The notes under the pieces were generated by a model. The model was not told the origin of the DNA and searched no databases. It was given only the letters and a program-made list of their open reading frames with translations. From contig NZ_CABFVU010000001.1 of assembly GCF_902150045.1 (NCBI RefSeq), positions 3,162,001 to 3,226,000 on the forward strand: 64,000 bases of DNA, read 5' to 3'. The translations under genes were made by a program, and so were the position numbers. Positions 53,585 to 63,240 of the stretch are shown here, one piece after another (position 1 is the first letter of the stretch; the number at the start of each line of letters is the position of its first letter). The DNA is from Chitinophaga polysaccharea. Its GTDB lineage: Bacteria > Bacteroidota > Bacteroidia > Chitinophagales > Chitinophagaceae.

Positions 53585-54802
53585 ATGAAAGAAAAACTGA
53601 TCTCCATTGGCGTAGGTTCCTTCCTGTTAATGGTTACCATCACCGCCTGTAAAAAAGAGGCGCAAACAACCAATAATCTGCAATCTTTGGATGCCCGGCC
53701 TGCTACTGCCGTAGCAGCGCAGGCAGCAGCAGCTTACCAGCTGATCTGGTCCGACGAATTTGACGGCAACAGTGTCAACACTTCCAAATGGTCTTTTGAA
53801 ACCGGCCCCGGTGTTAACAACGAGAAGCAGTATTACCAGTCGTCCAATGCCAGCGTAAGCAACGGCAACCTGGTGATCACTGCCAGGAAGCAGTCCGTTA
53901 ACGGCTGGCCGTATACCTCCGCGCGTATGAACACCGCAGGTCACTTCACCACTCAGTATGGCCGCATTGAAGCGCGTATTAAACTGGCCTCCGGGCAGGG
54001 CCTGTGGCCTGCATTCTGGATGCTGGGCAATAACATTGGTACAGCTGGCTGGCCAAAATGCGGGGAAATTGATATTATGGAGCAGGTAAATACCAGCAGT
54101 ACTATTTATGGCACTATCCACTGGGACGCCGGCGGCCATGTTTCCTATGGCGGTACTTCCAGCACCACTATTACGGATTACCACGTATATGCGGTAGAGT
54201 GGGACGCCAGCTCCATCCGCTGGTACCTTGATGGCAACCAGTATGCAACTGCCAATATCCAGAACAATATCAACAGCACGGAAGAATTCCACAACCAGTT
54301 TTTTATTATCCTCAACATGGCAGTGGGAGGTGATTTCCCCGGGCAAACGATCGATGAAAGTAAACTGCCCGCTAATATGTATGTAGACTATGTAAGAGTA
54401 TACTCCATTACCAACAATGGCGGTGGAGCGCCCATTGGCAGTACTATCACCCTTAAAGGATTTAACAATGCCTATGTAAGCAGTGAGAACGGTACCCAGG
54501 CTATGACCTGCAACCGTGCCACCGCACAGGCCTGGGAGCAGTTTACCGTGGAAGACGCCGGCGGCGGCAAAGTAGCGCTGAAAAGCCAGGGCAAATATGT
54601 TTCCTCGGAGAACGGCGTTAACCCGATTACGTGTAACCGTACCAGTGTGGGCGACTGGGAGAAATTTGACTGGATAGTGAACACAGATGGCAGTATTTCG
54701 CTCAGGGGCAATAACGGCCGGTATATATCCTGCGAAAACGGTACGCAGCCTATGACCTGTAACCGCACCACCGTTTCCGGCTGGGAAGCATTTCACTACT
54801 GA
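53585..54802 (+). CDS. GH16 glucanase lipoprotein with fascin-like trefoil
   Basis: 405 aa. Lipoprotein signal with lipobox ITAC (Cys22); surface anchoring is likely. GH16 domain (about 50-280) with catalytic Glu161 and Glu166 in [10 protein letters not shown], the laminarinase-type E-I-D-I-M-E form. Residues about 290-405 hold three repeats: [40 protein letters not shown] and [20 protein letters not shown], a fascin-like beta-trefoil sugar binder. The frame extends to 53555, but ATG 53585 begins the signal. Follows the GH5 gene by about 180 bp and ends in a terminator. Confidence 0.9.
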   Translation: MKEKLISIGVGSFLLMVTITACKKEAQTTNNLQSLDARPATAVAAQAAAAYQLIWSDEFDGNSVNTSKWSFETGPGVNNEKQYYQSSNASVSNGNLVITARKQSVNGWPYTSARMNTAGHFTTQYGRIEARIKLASGQGLWPAFWMLGNNIGTAGWPKCGEIDIMEQVNTSSTIYGTIHWDAGGHVSYGGTSSTTITDYHVYAVEWDASSIRWYLDGNQYATANIQNNINSTEEFHNQFFIILNMAVGGDFPGQTIDESKLPANMYVDYVRVYSITNNGGGAPIGSTITLKGFNNAYVSSENGTQAMTCNRATAQAWEQFTVEDAGGGKVALKSQGKYVSSENGVNPITCNRTSVGDWEKFDWIVNTDGSISLRGNNGRYISCENGTQPMTCNRTTVSGWEAFHY

Positions 54803-54824
54803 TTGATAAAGGTTGATGGATCCC

Positions 54825-54852
54825 GCCGACCGTATTTACGGCCGGCTTTCTT
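54825..54852 (+). terminator. Terminator after the GH16 gene
   Basis: GCCGACCGT / ACGGCCGGC arms with a 4-base loop and one mismatch, followed by TTTCTTTTAT. Confidence 0.6.
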
Positions 54853-54860
54853 TTATAAGG

Positions 54861-55532
54861 CTAACTGTTCCAGGACACTTCTTTTACGCCGGCATCTGCC
54901 TGTATATCGGCGATCAGCTTTCCAACAATAGCTCTATCCATGCTTCTGAAACGGATAGTGATAAAGAAGAAGGCGTCTGTTTGCTCAATGTTGCAGGAGG
55001 TAATGCTCAGAGCAGTGTTTTGAAACAGTTTGTCAGTTATTTCTATGGATTTACTCCGTTCAAAAGTAATGATGCGGACTGTTTTCTGTTCAAACCTGCT
55101 GAGGAATCTTTTCTCCACCGGCTGTAGCAGCCACAGGATAACAATGGCAATAGCTGTAGCAATAAAGGCCGCAAAATACATCCCTCCGCCGGTAGCGAGG
55201 CCAATGGCAGCCACCGTCCATAAGCCTGCTGCAGTGGTGAGCCCGCGTACTACGCCTTCTTTCAAAAAAAGAATAGTGCCTGCGCCGATGAACCCGATAC
55301 CGCTGATCACCTGTGCAGCTACCCTGGAGGGATCCAATACTACGTTCGGGTGGCCCAGGATATCGGAAAAGCCGTAAGCGGAAACCATCATGGTTAATGC
55401 AGCGCCTACCGAAACCATCATATGTGTTCTTAAGCCCGCTGCCCAATCCTTCCGTTCCCTTTCCAAACCTATGATGCCGCCAAAAACCGCTGCCAGCAAT
55501 AATCGTATTAATATTTCCGTCCAGGGTATCAT
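54861..55532 (-). CDS. MgtC/SapB-family membrane protein
   Basis: 223 aa. Five membrane helices with MgtC hallmarks GGIIGLERERKDWAAGLRTH, VISGIGFIGAGTILF and VRGLTTAAGLWTVAAIGLAT, then a soluble C-terminal ACT-like domain (IITFERSKSIEI...IADIQADAGVKEVS). The family is linked to Mg2+ limitation and to modulation of other membrane proteins; it is not itself a proven transporter. Single gene. Confidence 0.9.
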   Translation of the reverse strand: MIPWTEILIRLLLAAVFGGIIGLERERKDWAAGLRTHMMVSVGAALTMMVSAYGFSDILGHPNVVLDPSRVAAQVISGIGFIGAGTILFLKEGVVRGLTTAAGLWTVAAIGLATGGGMYFAAFIATAIAIVILWLLQPVEKRFLSRFEQKTVRIITFERSKSIEITDKLFQNTALSITSCNIEQTDAFFFITIRFRSMDRAIVGKLIADIQADAGVKEVSWNS

Positions 55533-55640
55533 ACTACTAATTTACAGAATAAATTTTCTTTCATCCCGGTTTACGTATAGCCGTACTGTTAAAGAAGATC
55601 AAAATTTGTATCTTAACACCCACTCATTAATATTCTACAT

Positions 55641-56543
55641 ATGCACAAGATAAAATACCACGTACTTGTTTTAAGCGCGCTGCTCTCTTCCGCTGTAATA
55701 CAGGCCCAGGTGAAGTTCCGGGCTGTAACGCCGGGAGAAACCCAGGTACGACTGAGAATGGTGCACACGCCACATCTGGCTGTAGAACCCGCTGCAGGTA
55801 ATAACCGTCATCAGCTGTTGGTGATGATCCCCGGCACCAATGGAAAGGCAGCTGATTTCCGGGCAATCGACAGCTGTTTTGCTGCAATGGGCTATTATGT
55901 TATAACCCCTGATTATTTAAATACGGTGATAACAACGGCCTGTTCCAAAAGTGAAGACAGTACCTGTTTTGATCATTTCCGCCAGGAAATTATGTTTGGT
56001 ACAGCTGTGAGTGATAAGGTAGAAGTGGATTCAGCCAACAGCTTAGTGAACCGGGTTACAAAGCTGCTGGTATACCTGGCTGCACAGGATAAAGGCTGGC
56101 GTGAATTTGTGCACAACGGAAAGGTGCAGTGGGATAAGGTTATTGCCGCAGGTCACTCGCAGGGAGCGGGTCATGCAGCGTATTTCGGGAAACAGTTCCG
56201 CTTGCGTGGCGTACTGATGTTCTCCGGTCCGCAGGATTACCTGCAGTATTTTAATGCTCCTGCTCACTGGCAGCGGGAGCGGGGTCGTACGCCGGCAAAC
56301 AGGTATTATGCCTTCCTGCATACAAAGGATCCGTTTAATTACCAGTACCAGGTGGCAGATGTAAGTGCGGTAAGCCACCAGGCGGTAACCGATACCACCA
56401 TGGTGCAACCGGGAATGCCGGTACGTCCGGGAAAAAGTATCCTTGTAACGGATATAGATCGGAAAGATAAACACGGATCAACATTAGGCACGGAGTTTAC
56501 AGCTGTGTGGAAATATATGATCAGCAGCGCCACAGCGCATTAA
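55641..56543 (+). CDS. Secreted alpha/beta hydrolase (BPSS1187-like)
   Basis: 300 aa with a signal peptide (MHKIKYHVLVLSALLSSAVI, cleavage near QAQ). Alpha/beta-hydrolase core: LLVMIPGTNGKAADFRAI, nucleophile Ser about 173 in AAGHSQGAGHAAYFG, and late Asp/His candidates in TDIDRKDKHGSTLG. Length and the GHSQGAGHAAY elbow fit the BPSS1187 family. Periplasmic esterase or lipase-like activity presumed; substrate unknown. Ends in a strong terminator. Confidence 0.83.
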   Translation: MHKIKYHVLVLSALLSSAVIQAQVKFRAVTPGETQVRLRMVHTPHLAVEPAAGNNRHQLLVMIPGTNGKAADFRAIDSCFAAMGYYVITPDYLNTVITTACSKSEDSTCFDHFRQEIMFGTAVSDKVEVDSANSLVNRVTKLLVYLAAQDKGWREFVHNGKVQWDKVIAAGHSQGAGHAAYFGKQFRLRGVLMFSGPQDYLQYFNAPAHWQRERGRTPANRYYAFLHTKDPFNYQYQVADVSAVSHQAVTDTTMVQPGMPVRPGKSILVTDIDRKDKHGSTLGTEFTAVWKYMISSATAH

Positions 56544-56590
56544 GGATGAAAGCCGGTTCTGCACTGAGAACCGGCTTCTTTTTCATCCTA
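56544..56590 (+). terminator. Terminator after the alpha/beta hydrolase
   Basis: Perfect AGCCGGTTCT / AGAACCGGCT with a 6-base loop, then TCTTTTT; an outer GGATGA/TCATCC pair extends the stem. The 325 bases that follow, up to the nuclease gene, hold only a TATCTTCG near 56888, a possible weak -7 element, and no ORF I would defend. Confidence 0.75.
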
Positions 56591-56915
56591 CTCATCACAT
56601 GGCATGCTTCCGTTTCCCTGAAAGTGAGCCTCCCGCATGCAGGCATGATATATTCAGTCTGTTCTTCCAATAGCAGGCGTGTGAGCAATTCATGAAGTTT
56701 TTCGCGGCACTATAACCCCGGGGGCTATACGCTGTAACCGGGATATTTGAAAACGATTGTTTCCCGCACACCGGCCAATAACGGAGTAACCTGCATAAAA
56801 CAAAAGACCAGTGTATTATTCCAACCCTTTTATTAAGCGTTGTTAAAAAACAGGGGAAACCGGAGATCTTCTCTGTTGTTTATTCTTTATCTTCGCCACT
56901 GTTCGTTACCATTCT

Positions 56916-58340
56916 ATGTCAAAGAAGAAGAGGAAAAAAAAGAAGCAGCAAAAGGGATCCAGCAGTTTAGCCATTATCGTTATATTGATCATCGCTGCAT
57001 TTGCGGTGACCACCTGTTCCCGAAAAATCACCGGAGACAAACCAACATCTCCTGCGAAAAAATCATCTCACAAAAAGAATACTACAACCCGCACCGGTAT
57101 ATTTTTACTGGCAGAAGATTTTGAGTCTGGTTCCAAAACAAATTACAACAGTGGCGACGTGGAATTATCCAGCGGTACCTGGAAGTTTAAGGATGCCGTA
57201 ACCGGCAACCTGGAGGAGGATCATAAAACCGGCATGCAGGCATTGCGTATCCGTGGTAATGGTATGGCCGGAATGAAATTCGATATTCCGGTAAAGGGAA
57301 CGGTAACGGTTACACTGAGATATGCCGGTTACGGAATGGATAAAGCAGGCACCTGGGAGCTATGGGCATCGGTGAACCACGGACAAAGCTATTTTCGTGC
57401 TGGTGATCCCGTTAGTGTTACTTCCGGCGTGCTTAAAACAGCCACATTTACCGCAAAGAGCACGGGTACCATCCGTTTTGATATCCGTAAAACAGATGCC
57501 GGCAACAGCCGCATCAACTTCGATATATTCAGGGTAACCGCCGGGGGAAAGGTAATACCGGCAAAACCGGAGGGAAAGCCTGCCGGCGGTGATGATGACA
57601 ATATGCTGCTGGGCAACCCCAGCAATGCCGGTGAATCGCTGGTAATGGCCAATAATTACCTGATGGATAAGGGGTATTACGTGTTGTCTTATAACCGCGA
57701 CAAGGGCGCGCCCAACTGGGTTTCCTGGCACGTATCGCGTAAGGATCTCGGGAAAATGTCCAGGGCCAATGATTTCCGGCCCGATGCCGATATTCCCGGC
57801 AGCTGGTACCAGGTATCCCAAACCAGCTACATGGGCAGCGGCTTCGACAGGGGGCATAATTGTCCTTCCGGCGACCGCACCGCGACTCGTGCAGCCAATG
57901 AATCCACTTTCCTCATGACCAATATGATCCCCCAGGCGCCCAACCATAACCAGCACTTATGGAAGAACCTGGAAGAATACACCCGTGAACTGGTAATGAA
58001 AGGCAACGAGGTATACGTGATCATGGGAAGCTATGGGAGCGGAGGCACCGGCAGCAAGGGACTGGCCAGAACAATAGATGGCCGTAAAGTGACGGTGCCG
58101 GATCATATATGGAAAATATTGGTGGTTTTACCAGAGGGAAACAACGACTTGCTGCGTATTAATAAAAACACGCGTATCATTGCAGTGAACACGCCAAACA
58201 AAAATAATGTTAATATAAGATGGAGCGCATACCTGACATCCGTGGAGGAGATAGAGAAAGCTACCCGTTATAGGTTGCTGGACAAAATACCACAGGTGGT
58301 ACGACAGGAACTGGTGAAAAAAATAGATAACGGACAGTAG
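56916..58340 (+). CDS. DNA/RNA non-specific endonuclease (NUC1 family), membrane-anchored
   Basis: 474 aa. A very basic start (MSKKKRKKKKQQKGSSS) leads into one hydrophobic helix (LAIIVILIIAAFAVTTC), a signal-anchor or lipoprotein-like end. Residues about 65-180 form a jelly-roll-like beta domain (AEDFESGSKTNYNSGDVELS). The C-terminal half (about 225-474) is the beta-beta-alpha-metal nuclease with DRGHNCPSGDRT (His314) and NMIPQAPNHNQHLW. It would cut DNA or RNA in the periplasm or outside, for feeding or defence. The extra beta domain may bind polymer. Confidence 0.88.
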   Translation: MSKKKRKKKKQQKGSSSLAIIVILIIAAFAVTTCSRKITGDKPTSPAKKSSHKKNTTTRTGIFLLAEDFESGSKTNYNSGDVELSSGTWKFKDAVTGNLEEDHKTGMQALRIRGNGMAGMKFDIPVKGTVTVTLRYAGYGMDKAGTWELWASVNHGQSYFRAGDPVSVTSGVLKTATFTAKSTGTIRFDIRKTDAGNSRINFDIFRVTAGGKVIPAKPEGKPAGGDDDNMLLGNPSNAGESLVMANNYLMDKGYYVLSYNRDKGAPNWVSWHVSRKDLGKMSRANDFRPDADIPGSWYQVSQTSYMGSGFDRGHNCPSGDRTATRAANESTFLMTNMIPQAPNHNQHLWKNLEEYTRELVMKGNEVYVIMGSYGSGGTGSKGLARTIDGRKVTVPDHIWKILVVLPEGNNDLLRINKNTRIIAVNTPNKNNVNIRWSAYLTSVEEIEKATRYRLLDKIPQVVRQELVKKIDNGQ

Positions 58341-58742
58341 GCAATGTATCCATAAAAAAAATATTATGTCGTTCTGGCAATTAAATTATAAATTGCATTT
58401 AATTATTATGTTTTTGTAGTTTGTAAACTGATTATCCGGAAAAAGTCATGATAAGTTCCTATAAAAACCAGATTGGCACAATTTTATTGAAAGTACCGTA
58501 GCAATTGTAACTTATTGAAGCTTTGGATCGTTATTATAATTACAAAGCTAGCTTAAAGTATAAATGGCCGATTATTAATGGAGAAGAACCTACACTTTTC
58601 TTGATTATATGCACATATAACAAGATAAATACTGTGCACACAACGAAAGGAATGGAGTAAAATAATTAGGGATAAAATGGCGTTATACTTGAGAAGCTTA
58701 ACAGTATGAGCTTTTTAAACATTAATTTTATATCTAACTAAT
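58341..58742. other. AT-rich spacer without a gene
   Basis: About 400 bases, clearly more AT-rich than the flanks. I see no ORF longer than a few codons with a coding look, no structured RNA and no strong promoter, only TTTTTG/TAGTTTG-like fragments near 58411-58422. It leads to the GT2 gene, whose promoter is probably here. Confidence 0.5.
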
Positions 58743-59552
58743 ATGGGTGAAAGAGTGTCGGTGGCCTTACTTGTAACTACATACAACTGGCCGGAAGCAT
58801 TGAAGCTGGTGCTGGATAGCGTACTGGTGCAAACCGTCCTCCCCGATGAAGTCATTATAGCAGATGATGGCTCCGGAGAGGCTACCAGGGAGGTTGTTGA
58901 AGCATTCAGACGAAAAACCACTATCCCGGTAAAACATTTCTGGCACCCTGACGAGGGTTTCCGCAAAACGATCATCATCAACCAGGCTATTACCGGTACT
59001 TCTTCAGACTATATCATCCAGATTGATGGCGACATTGTGATGCATGAGCTTTTCATCAGGGACCATATCAGCGAGGCGGAAAAAGGATACTTTATTCGTG
59101 GCAGCCGGGTGTTACTGCAGGAGGAGATTACCAGGAAATACCTCAACAACGGGCAATTTGAACGGGTATCTTCTTTCAGTAAAAATGTAAGGAACCGGAT
59201 CAACTCGCTTCGTATCCCTTTCCTGGCACCTTTACTGATAAAAAAGAGCCAGCGTTCCCGGAACTGGATCGGTTGTAACTGTGCTTTCTGGAGAGCCGAT
59301 TTTCTGAAAGTGAATGGTTATAACAACGAGCTTAAAGGCTGGGGACATGAAGATATTGAACTGGCGGCACGTTTTATTAACTCGGGGCTCTATCAGAAAA
59401 AAGTGAAGTTAAAAGCGGTATGCTATCATTTACATCATCCTTTTAACTCTCGTGTACATGAGAACATCAACTACAGGGTTTACCTGGATACTTTACATCA
59501 TGGAATTGCCTATTGTTCCAACGGGTACAGGCACCATTTAACAACGGAGTAA
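58743..59552 (+). CDS. GT2 glycosyltransferase with galactosyltransferase-like C-terminus
   Basis: 269 aa GT-A enzyme. VALLVTTYNWPEALKLVLDS and IIADDGSGEATREVV (nucleotide pocket), QIDGDIVMH (metal DxD), and the C-terminal NELKGWGHEDIELAARFINS of chondroitin-polymerase-like/GalT transferases. No membrane helix. Likely builds a surface polysaccharide. A single gene behind an AT-rich spacer and followed by a bidirectional terminator. Donor sugar unknown. Confidence 0.88.
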   Translation: MGERVSVALLVTTYNWPEALKLVLDSVLVQTVLPDEVIIADDGSGEATREVVEAFRRKTTIPVKHFWHPDEGFRKTIIINQAITGTSSDYIIQIDGDIVMHELFIRDHISEAEKGYFIRGSRVLLQEEITRKYLNNGQFERVSSFSKNVRNRINSLRIPFLAPLLIKKSQRSRNWIGCNCAFWRADFLKVNGYNNELKGWGHEDIELAARFINSGLYQKKVKLKAVCYHLHHPFNSRVHENINYRVYLDTLHHGIAYCSNGYRHHLTTE

Positions 59553-59577
59553 CTAAACTAACTTAAGAAGATATAAG

Positions 59578-59604
59578 AAAAGGCCACCGTCAGGTGGCCT
59601 TTTT
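59578..59604. terminator. Bidirectional terminator between GT2 and the ABC exporter
   Basis: GGCCACC / GGTGGCC with a 4-base loop (GTCA), preceded by an A-run and followed by a T-run, so it works for both converging genes. Confidence 0.75.
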
Positions 59605-59606
59605 AT

Positions 59607-61427
59607 TTAGTTACCAAACGTCTGCATTTCAATGAGTCGTTTATAAATGCCGTTGTGTTCAAGCAGTTGCTGATGGGTGCCCTGTTCGGCCACCCGGCCA
59701 TTGTCAAGTACAATAATGATATCTGCATTTTGAATGGTGCTGAGGCGGTGGGCAATAACCAGGGAAGTACGGTTCTTCATCAGGTTGTTGAGCGCGTCCT
59801 GCACCATTTTCTCTGATTCTGTGTCTAGCGCGGAGGTGGCTTCGTCCAGCAGCATCAGGGGCGGGTTGGAAAGCACGGCACGGGCAATACAGATACGCTG
59901 CCTTTGTCCGCCGGAAAGCTTGGAGCCCTTATCCCCGATATTAGTGTCGTAGCCGTTTTCTGTTTTAGTGATAAATTCGTGCGCATTGGCAATCCTGGCC
60001 GCAGCTTCCACTTCCTCTATAGTGGCAGAGGGCTTGGCAAAGGCAATATTGTTGAAAATGGTGTCATTGAAAAGGATGGATTCCTGGTTTACCACACCCA
60101 TTAATGCCCTTAAAGATTCCATGGTAACGGACTTCAGGTTTTTACCATCTATCAGGATGCTACCTGATTGGGGATCCATAAAACGGGGGATCAGGTCCAT
60201 CAGCGTGGATTTACCGCCGCCCGACGGGCCTACCAGCGCCACGGTGGAGCCTTTGGGTATGCTGATGGTAATGTTATCCAGCACCTTCTTCTCGCCGTAG
60301 GCGAAAGAAACGCCTTCAAAACGGATCTCCTCTGTAAAACCGTTTAATGTAATGGCATCTGGCGCATTGGTAATAGCCGGTTGCTGATCGATCAATTCCA
60401 GTACCCTGTCGCCCGCCGCGATCCCTGAATGAATATTGCTGAATGCGGTGGAAATAGCTTTTGCCGGGCGCATGATCTGGGAGAAGAGGGCGATATATAC
60501 CACAAAGGTGGATCCGTCCATATTTCCCTGGTTATTGATAATAAGAGACCCGCCATAAAACACGATACCGGCCACCATTAGTACCCCGAGTGTTTCAGAA
60601 ACGGGTGAGGCCAGCTGTTGCCTTTTAGCCATGGATCGCGCTATTTTGGAATAGCGGCGGTTTTGCTCATCAAAACGGCCGGTGATAAATCCCACTGCAT
60701 TAAAAGCTTTTACGATACGGATGCCATTCAGCGCCTCGTCAAGGTAACTGATCATCATGCCATAGGTTTGATGGGAGGCAGTTGCCTGTTCTTTCAGTCT
60801 TTTCACGATCCGGGATATAATGAAACCGGCTACCGGAATAACCAGCATAGATACCAGCGTTAATTTATAGGAGATGAGGAACAGGATCACCAGGAAAGAG
60901 ATCAGCTGGGCCGGTTCTTTGAACAATACCTGTAAAGTGCCGGTTACGGTGTATTGTACCACTTGCACGTCGGAAGCGATCTTGGAGATGATATCTCCTT
61001 TTCTTTCATTGCTGAAATAGCCCAGGTGCAGGTTCATTACATTGTTGAATACTGTTTTACGCAGGTTCAGTAAGGTTTGTATACGCAGGCTTTCCATAGT
61101 GCGGTCCGCGAAATAGCGGAACAAGTTGCCCAGTAAAACAGAGGCGGCGATACAGGCGCAAACAAATTCCAGGCTTTTGATCTTACCGTACTGATTGGCA
61201 ACAGAGGTGGTATAATGCTTAAAAACCTTGAAGATATCAAAATAGTTGTCCGGCATGGGAGTTACTGTCTCGTGCAGATCCTTGTTAAACAATGTTTCCA
61301 GCAAAGGCGCCAGCAACGCAAGGTTCAGTGTGCTGAATATTACAGACAACAGGGTGCAGATGATATAGGGTATGGCGAATTTATTAATAGGTTTGGCAAA
61401 CGATAAAAGTCGGAAGTATGTCTTCAT
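59607..61427 (-). CDS. ABC exporter, MsbA-like (fused membrane and ATPase domains)
   Basis: 606 aa half-transporter. Six-helix membrane domain (residues about 1-340) followed by an ATPase with Walker A GPSGGGKST (about 400), signature LSGGQRQRICIARA, Walker B LMLLDEATSALD and the H-loop IAHRLSTI. This is the lipid/glycolipid exporter layout and would act as a homodimer in the inner membrane, probably flipping lipid A or another lipid. Cargo cannot be proved. Upstream lies the sulfatase terminator. Confidence 0.9.
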   Translation of the reverse strand: MKTYFRLLSFAKPINKFAIPYIICTLLSVIFSTLNLALLAPLLETLFNKDLHETVTPMPDNYFDIFKVFKHYTTSVANQYGKIKSLEFVCACIAASVLLGNLFRYFADRTMESLRIQTLLNLRKTVFNNVMNLHLGYFSNERKGDIISKIASDVQVVQYTVTGTLQVLFKEPAQLISFLVILFLISYKLTLVSMLVIPVAGFIISRIVKRLKEQATASHQTYGMMISYLDEALNGIRIVKAFNAVGFITGRFDEQNRRYSKIARSMAKRQQLASPVSETLGVLMVAGIVFYGGSLIINNQGNMDGSTFVVYIALFSQIMRPAKAISTAFSNIHSGIAAGDRVLELIDQQPAITNAPDAITLNGFTEEIRFEGVSFAYGEKKVLDNITISIPKGSTVALVGPSGGGKSTLMDLIPRFMDPQSGSILIDGKNLKSVTMESLRALMGVVNQESILFNDTIFNNIAFAKPSATIEEVEAAARIANAHEFITKTENGYDTNIGDKGSKLSGGQRQRICIARAVLSNPPLMLLDEATSALDTESEKMVQDALNNLMKNRTSLVIAHRLSTIQNADIIIVLDNGRVAEQGTHQQLLEHNGIYKRLIEMQTFGN

Positions 61428-61463
61428 ATTTAATTATAATCGTATAATGATTAAGACGTGCAT

Positions 61464-61496
61464 AAAAAAAACCGCATCGTTGCTGATGCGGTTCCT
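61464..61496 (-). terminator. Terminator downstream of the sulfatase gene
   Basis: AACCGCATC / GATGCGGTT with a 6-base loop; on the minus strand a T-run (TTTTTTTTAT) follows. About 170 bases separate it from the sulfatase stop; that stretch also holds a GTAGCCGCT/GCGGCTAT hairpin near 61632-61657 and a GGGCT/AGCCC hairpin near 61588-61608, but no ORF. Confidence 0.7.
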
Positions 61497-61664
61497 TAAG
61501 TTTTTAATTTCCTTTTTATCAATAACTTAAAGAATATTTTTCAGATGCACATTCAAGCCCGCAGATCATCAGTAAAAACTGCAATCAGGGCTCAAAAATA
61601 GCCCTTTTGGCTTAATTGTCAAAAGATTTGATAGCCGCACCGGCGGGGGAGCGGCTACCTTTAA

Positions 61665-63200
61665 TTATTGTTGTGCCAGGATTTTCAGTGCTCCCGTGTC
61701 TTTGTATTGTACCATTAATTGTTTCAGGTGGGCTTTTAAGGTATCAGTGAGCTTTTCATAGCCCTTCCGGCCATAAAGATTATTTACCTCATGCGGATCC
61801 TGCTTCAGGTCGTACAGTTCCCAGCTATTGGACTCGCCGTAGAAGCGGACCAGCGTATATTGTTCTGTACGGATACCGAAGTGAGGGTATACATGATGTG
61901 GCTCGGGGAATTCGTAGTAATGATAATACGCTTCTTTTCTCCAGGAAACATTTTTGCCATCCGCTTTCAGCAGCGGTAAAAAGGAGGTGCCTTGTATATC
62001 GGCAGGCGCCTTTACGCCGGCGATATGGAGGAAGGTGGGGGCCCAGTCGATGTTGAGCATCAGCTGATCGATAGAAGTGCCGGGCTTCACTACACCAGGG
62101 TATTTAATGATAAAAGGCGTACGCAGTGATTCCTCATAAATAAAACGCTTATCGAACCAGCCATGTTCACCCATGTAGAAGCCCTGGTCGGAAGCATACA
62201 CCACTACGGTATTTTTTGAGAGACCTGATTTATCCAGGTAATCCAGCAGCTGGCCGATGTTCCTGTCGAGCGATTTTGCAGTGGCCAGATAGTCTTTCAG
62301 GTAACGCTGGTATTTCCATTCCACCAGGGCATCGCCTGAGAGCTTTTGCTCATCAAATTCTTTGCTGATCTTATTCTCATAATAATCGATGTAGGCCTTT
62401 CTCTGTTCCGGTGTAAAGCGGCCATAGATCCCTTTTTCGTAATTGGCATGTACCTTCAGGTCTTCTTTCAGGCGCATGGTTTTATCGATGGTCATATCCT
62501 GGTCCTGTGCGGCCAGACGGTTTTTATAGTCGTCTTTAAATGTTGCCGGAAGGGGAAATGTTTTATCATCATATGCGCCGAGATCCTGGATATCCGGCAG
62601 CCATTCGCGGTGTGTGGCCTTTTCGCCTACCACCAGGAAAAAGGGTTTGGTGGTATCCCGTTTTTCTATCCAGTTAACAGAAAGGTTGGTGATGATATTG
62701 GTAACATATCCTTCAATGCGGCTGGTATCATTAGGCCCGATGATATCCGGGTTGTAATACTGGCCCTGGCTGTTGAGGATACGCCAGTAGTCGAACCCCT
62801 TTGGCAGGTTGCCCAGGTGCCACTTCCCGATCCATGCTATCTGGTAGCCGTTCTGCTGCAGCAGGGCAGGGAACAGTTGCTGTTCCACGTCGAACTTTTT
62901 CTCATTCAGCGTATAGCCGTTAATGTGACTGTACTTACCGGTAAGCAGGGTAGCCCTGCTGGGACCGCAAATGGAGTTGGTGACCAGCGCGTTTTTGAAA
63001 ACAGCACCCTGGCGGGCGATGCGGTCGATGTTAGGCGTTTGCACCAGTTTGCTGCCATAGGCGCTGATGGCCTGGTAAGCATGGTCATCTGAGAAGATGA
63101 ATATGATGTTGGGCCGCTGCGTTTGTGCGTAGCCGTTAGCGGTGAAGAGGAGTAGTGCTCCGCAGATTTTTCCAAGATAGTTTGCGGAAAAAATTTTCAT
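61665..63200 (-). CDS. Secreted sulfatase (S1 family)
   Basis: 511 aa with a signal peptide (YLGKICGALLLFTANGYAQ). The formylglycine site is Cys78 in SICGPSRATLLTGKYSH (C-x-P-S-R), with metal ligands in FIFSDDHAYQ and a late VYASDQGFYMGEHGWFDK. The FGE-type maturase needed for Cys-type sulfatases is not in the window. It removes sulfate from glycans in the periplasm. The 200-aa DUF1349 protein just upstream is probably co-transcribed. Confidence 0.92.
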   Translation of the reverse strand: MKIFSANYLGKICGALLLFTANGYAQTQRPNIIFIFSDDHAYQAISAYGSKLVQTPNIDRIARQGAVFKNALVTNSICGPSRATLLTGKYSHINGYTLNEKKFDVEQQLFPALLQQNGYQIAWIGKWHLGNLPKGFDYWRILNSQGQYYNPDIIGPNDTSRIEGYVTNIITNLSVNWIEKRDTTKPFFLVVGEKATHREWLPDIQDLGAYDDKTFPLPATFKDDYKNRLAAQDQDMTIDKTMRLKEDLKVHANYEKGIYGRFTPEQRKAYIDYYENKISKEFDEQKLSGDALVEWKYQRYLKDYLATAKSLDRNIGQLLDYLDKSGLSKNTVVVYASDQGFYMGEHGWFDKRFIYEESLRTPFIIKYPGVVKPGTSIDQLMLNIDWAPTFLHIAGVKAPADIQGTSFLPLLKADGKNVSWRKEAYYHYYEFPEPHHVYPHFGIRTEQYTLVRFYGESNSWELYDLKQDPHEVNNLYGRKGYEKLTDTLKAHLKQLMVQYKDTGALKILAQQ

Positions 63201-63240
63201 GTTCAGTGTTTTATCTGTTTACCTATTGCCGCCCCCCACA

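Noticed and set aside
53627..54796. 389-codon minus-strand frame opposite the GH16 gene
   Set aside because: The GH16 gene on the other strand has a complete active site and lipobox; this is its antisense shadow.
62346..63092. 248-codon plus-strand frame opposite the sulfatase
   Set aside because: Antisense shadow; the sulfatase motifs on the minus strand are complete.
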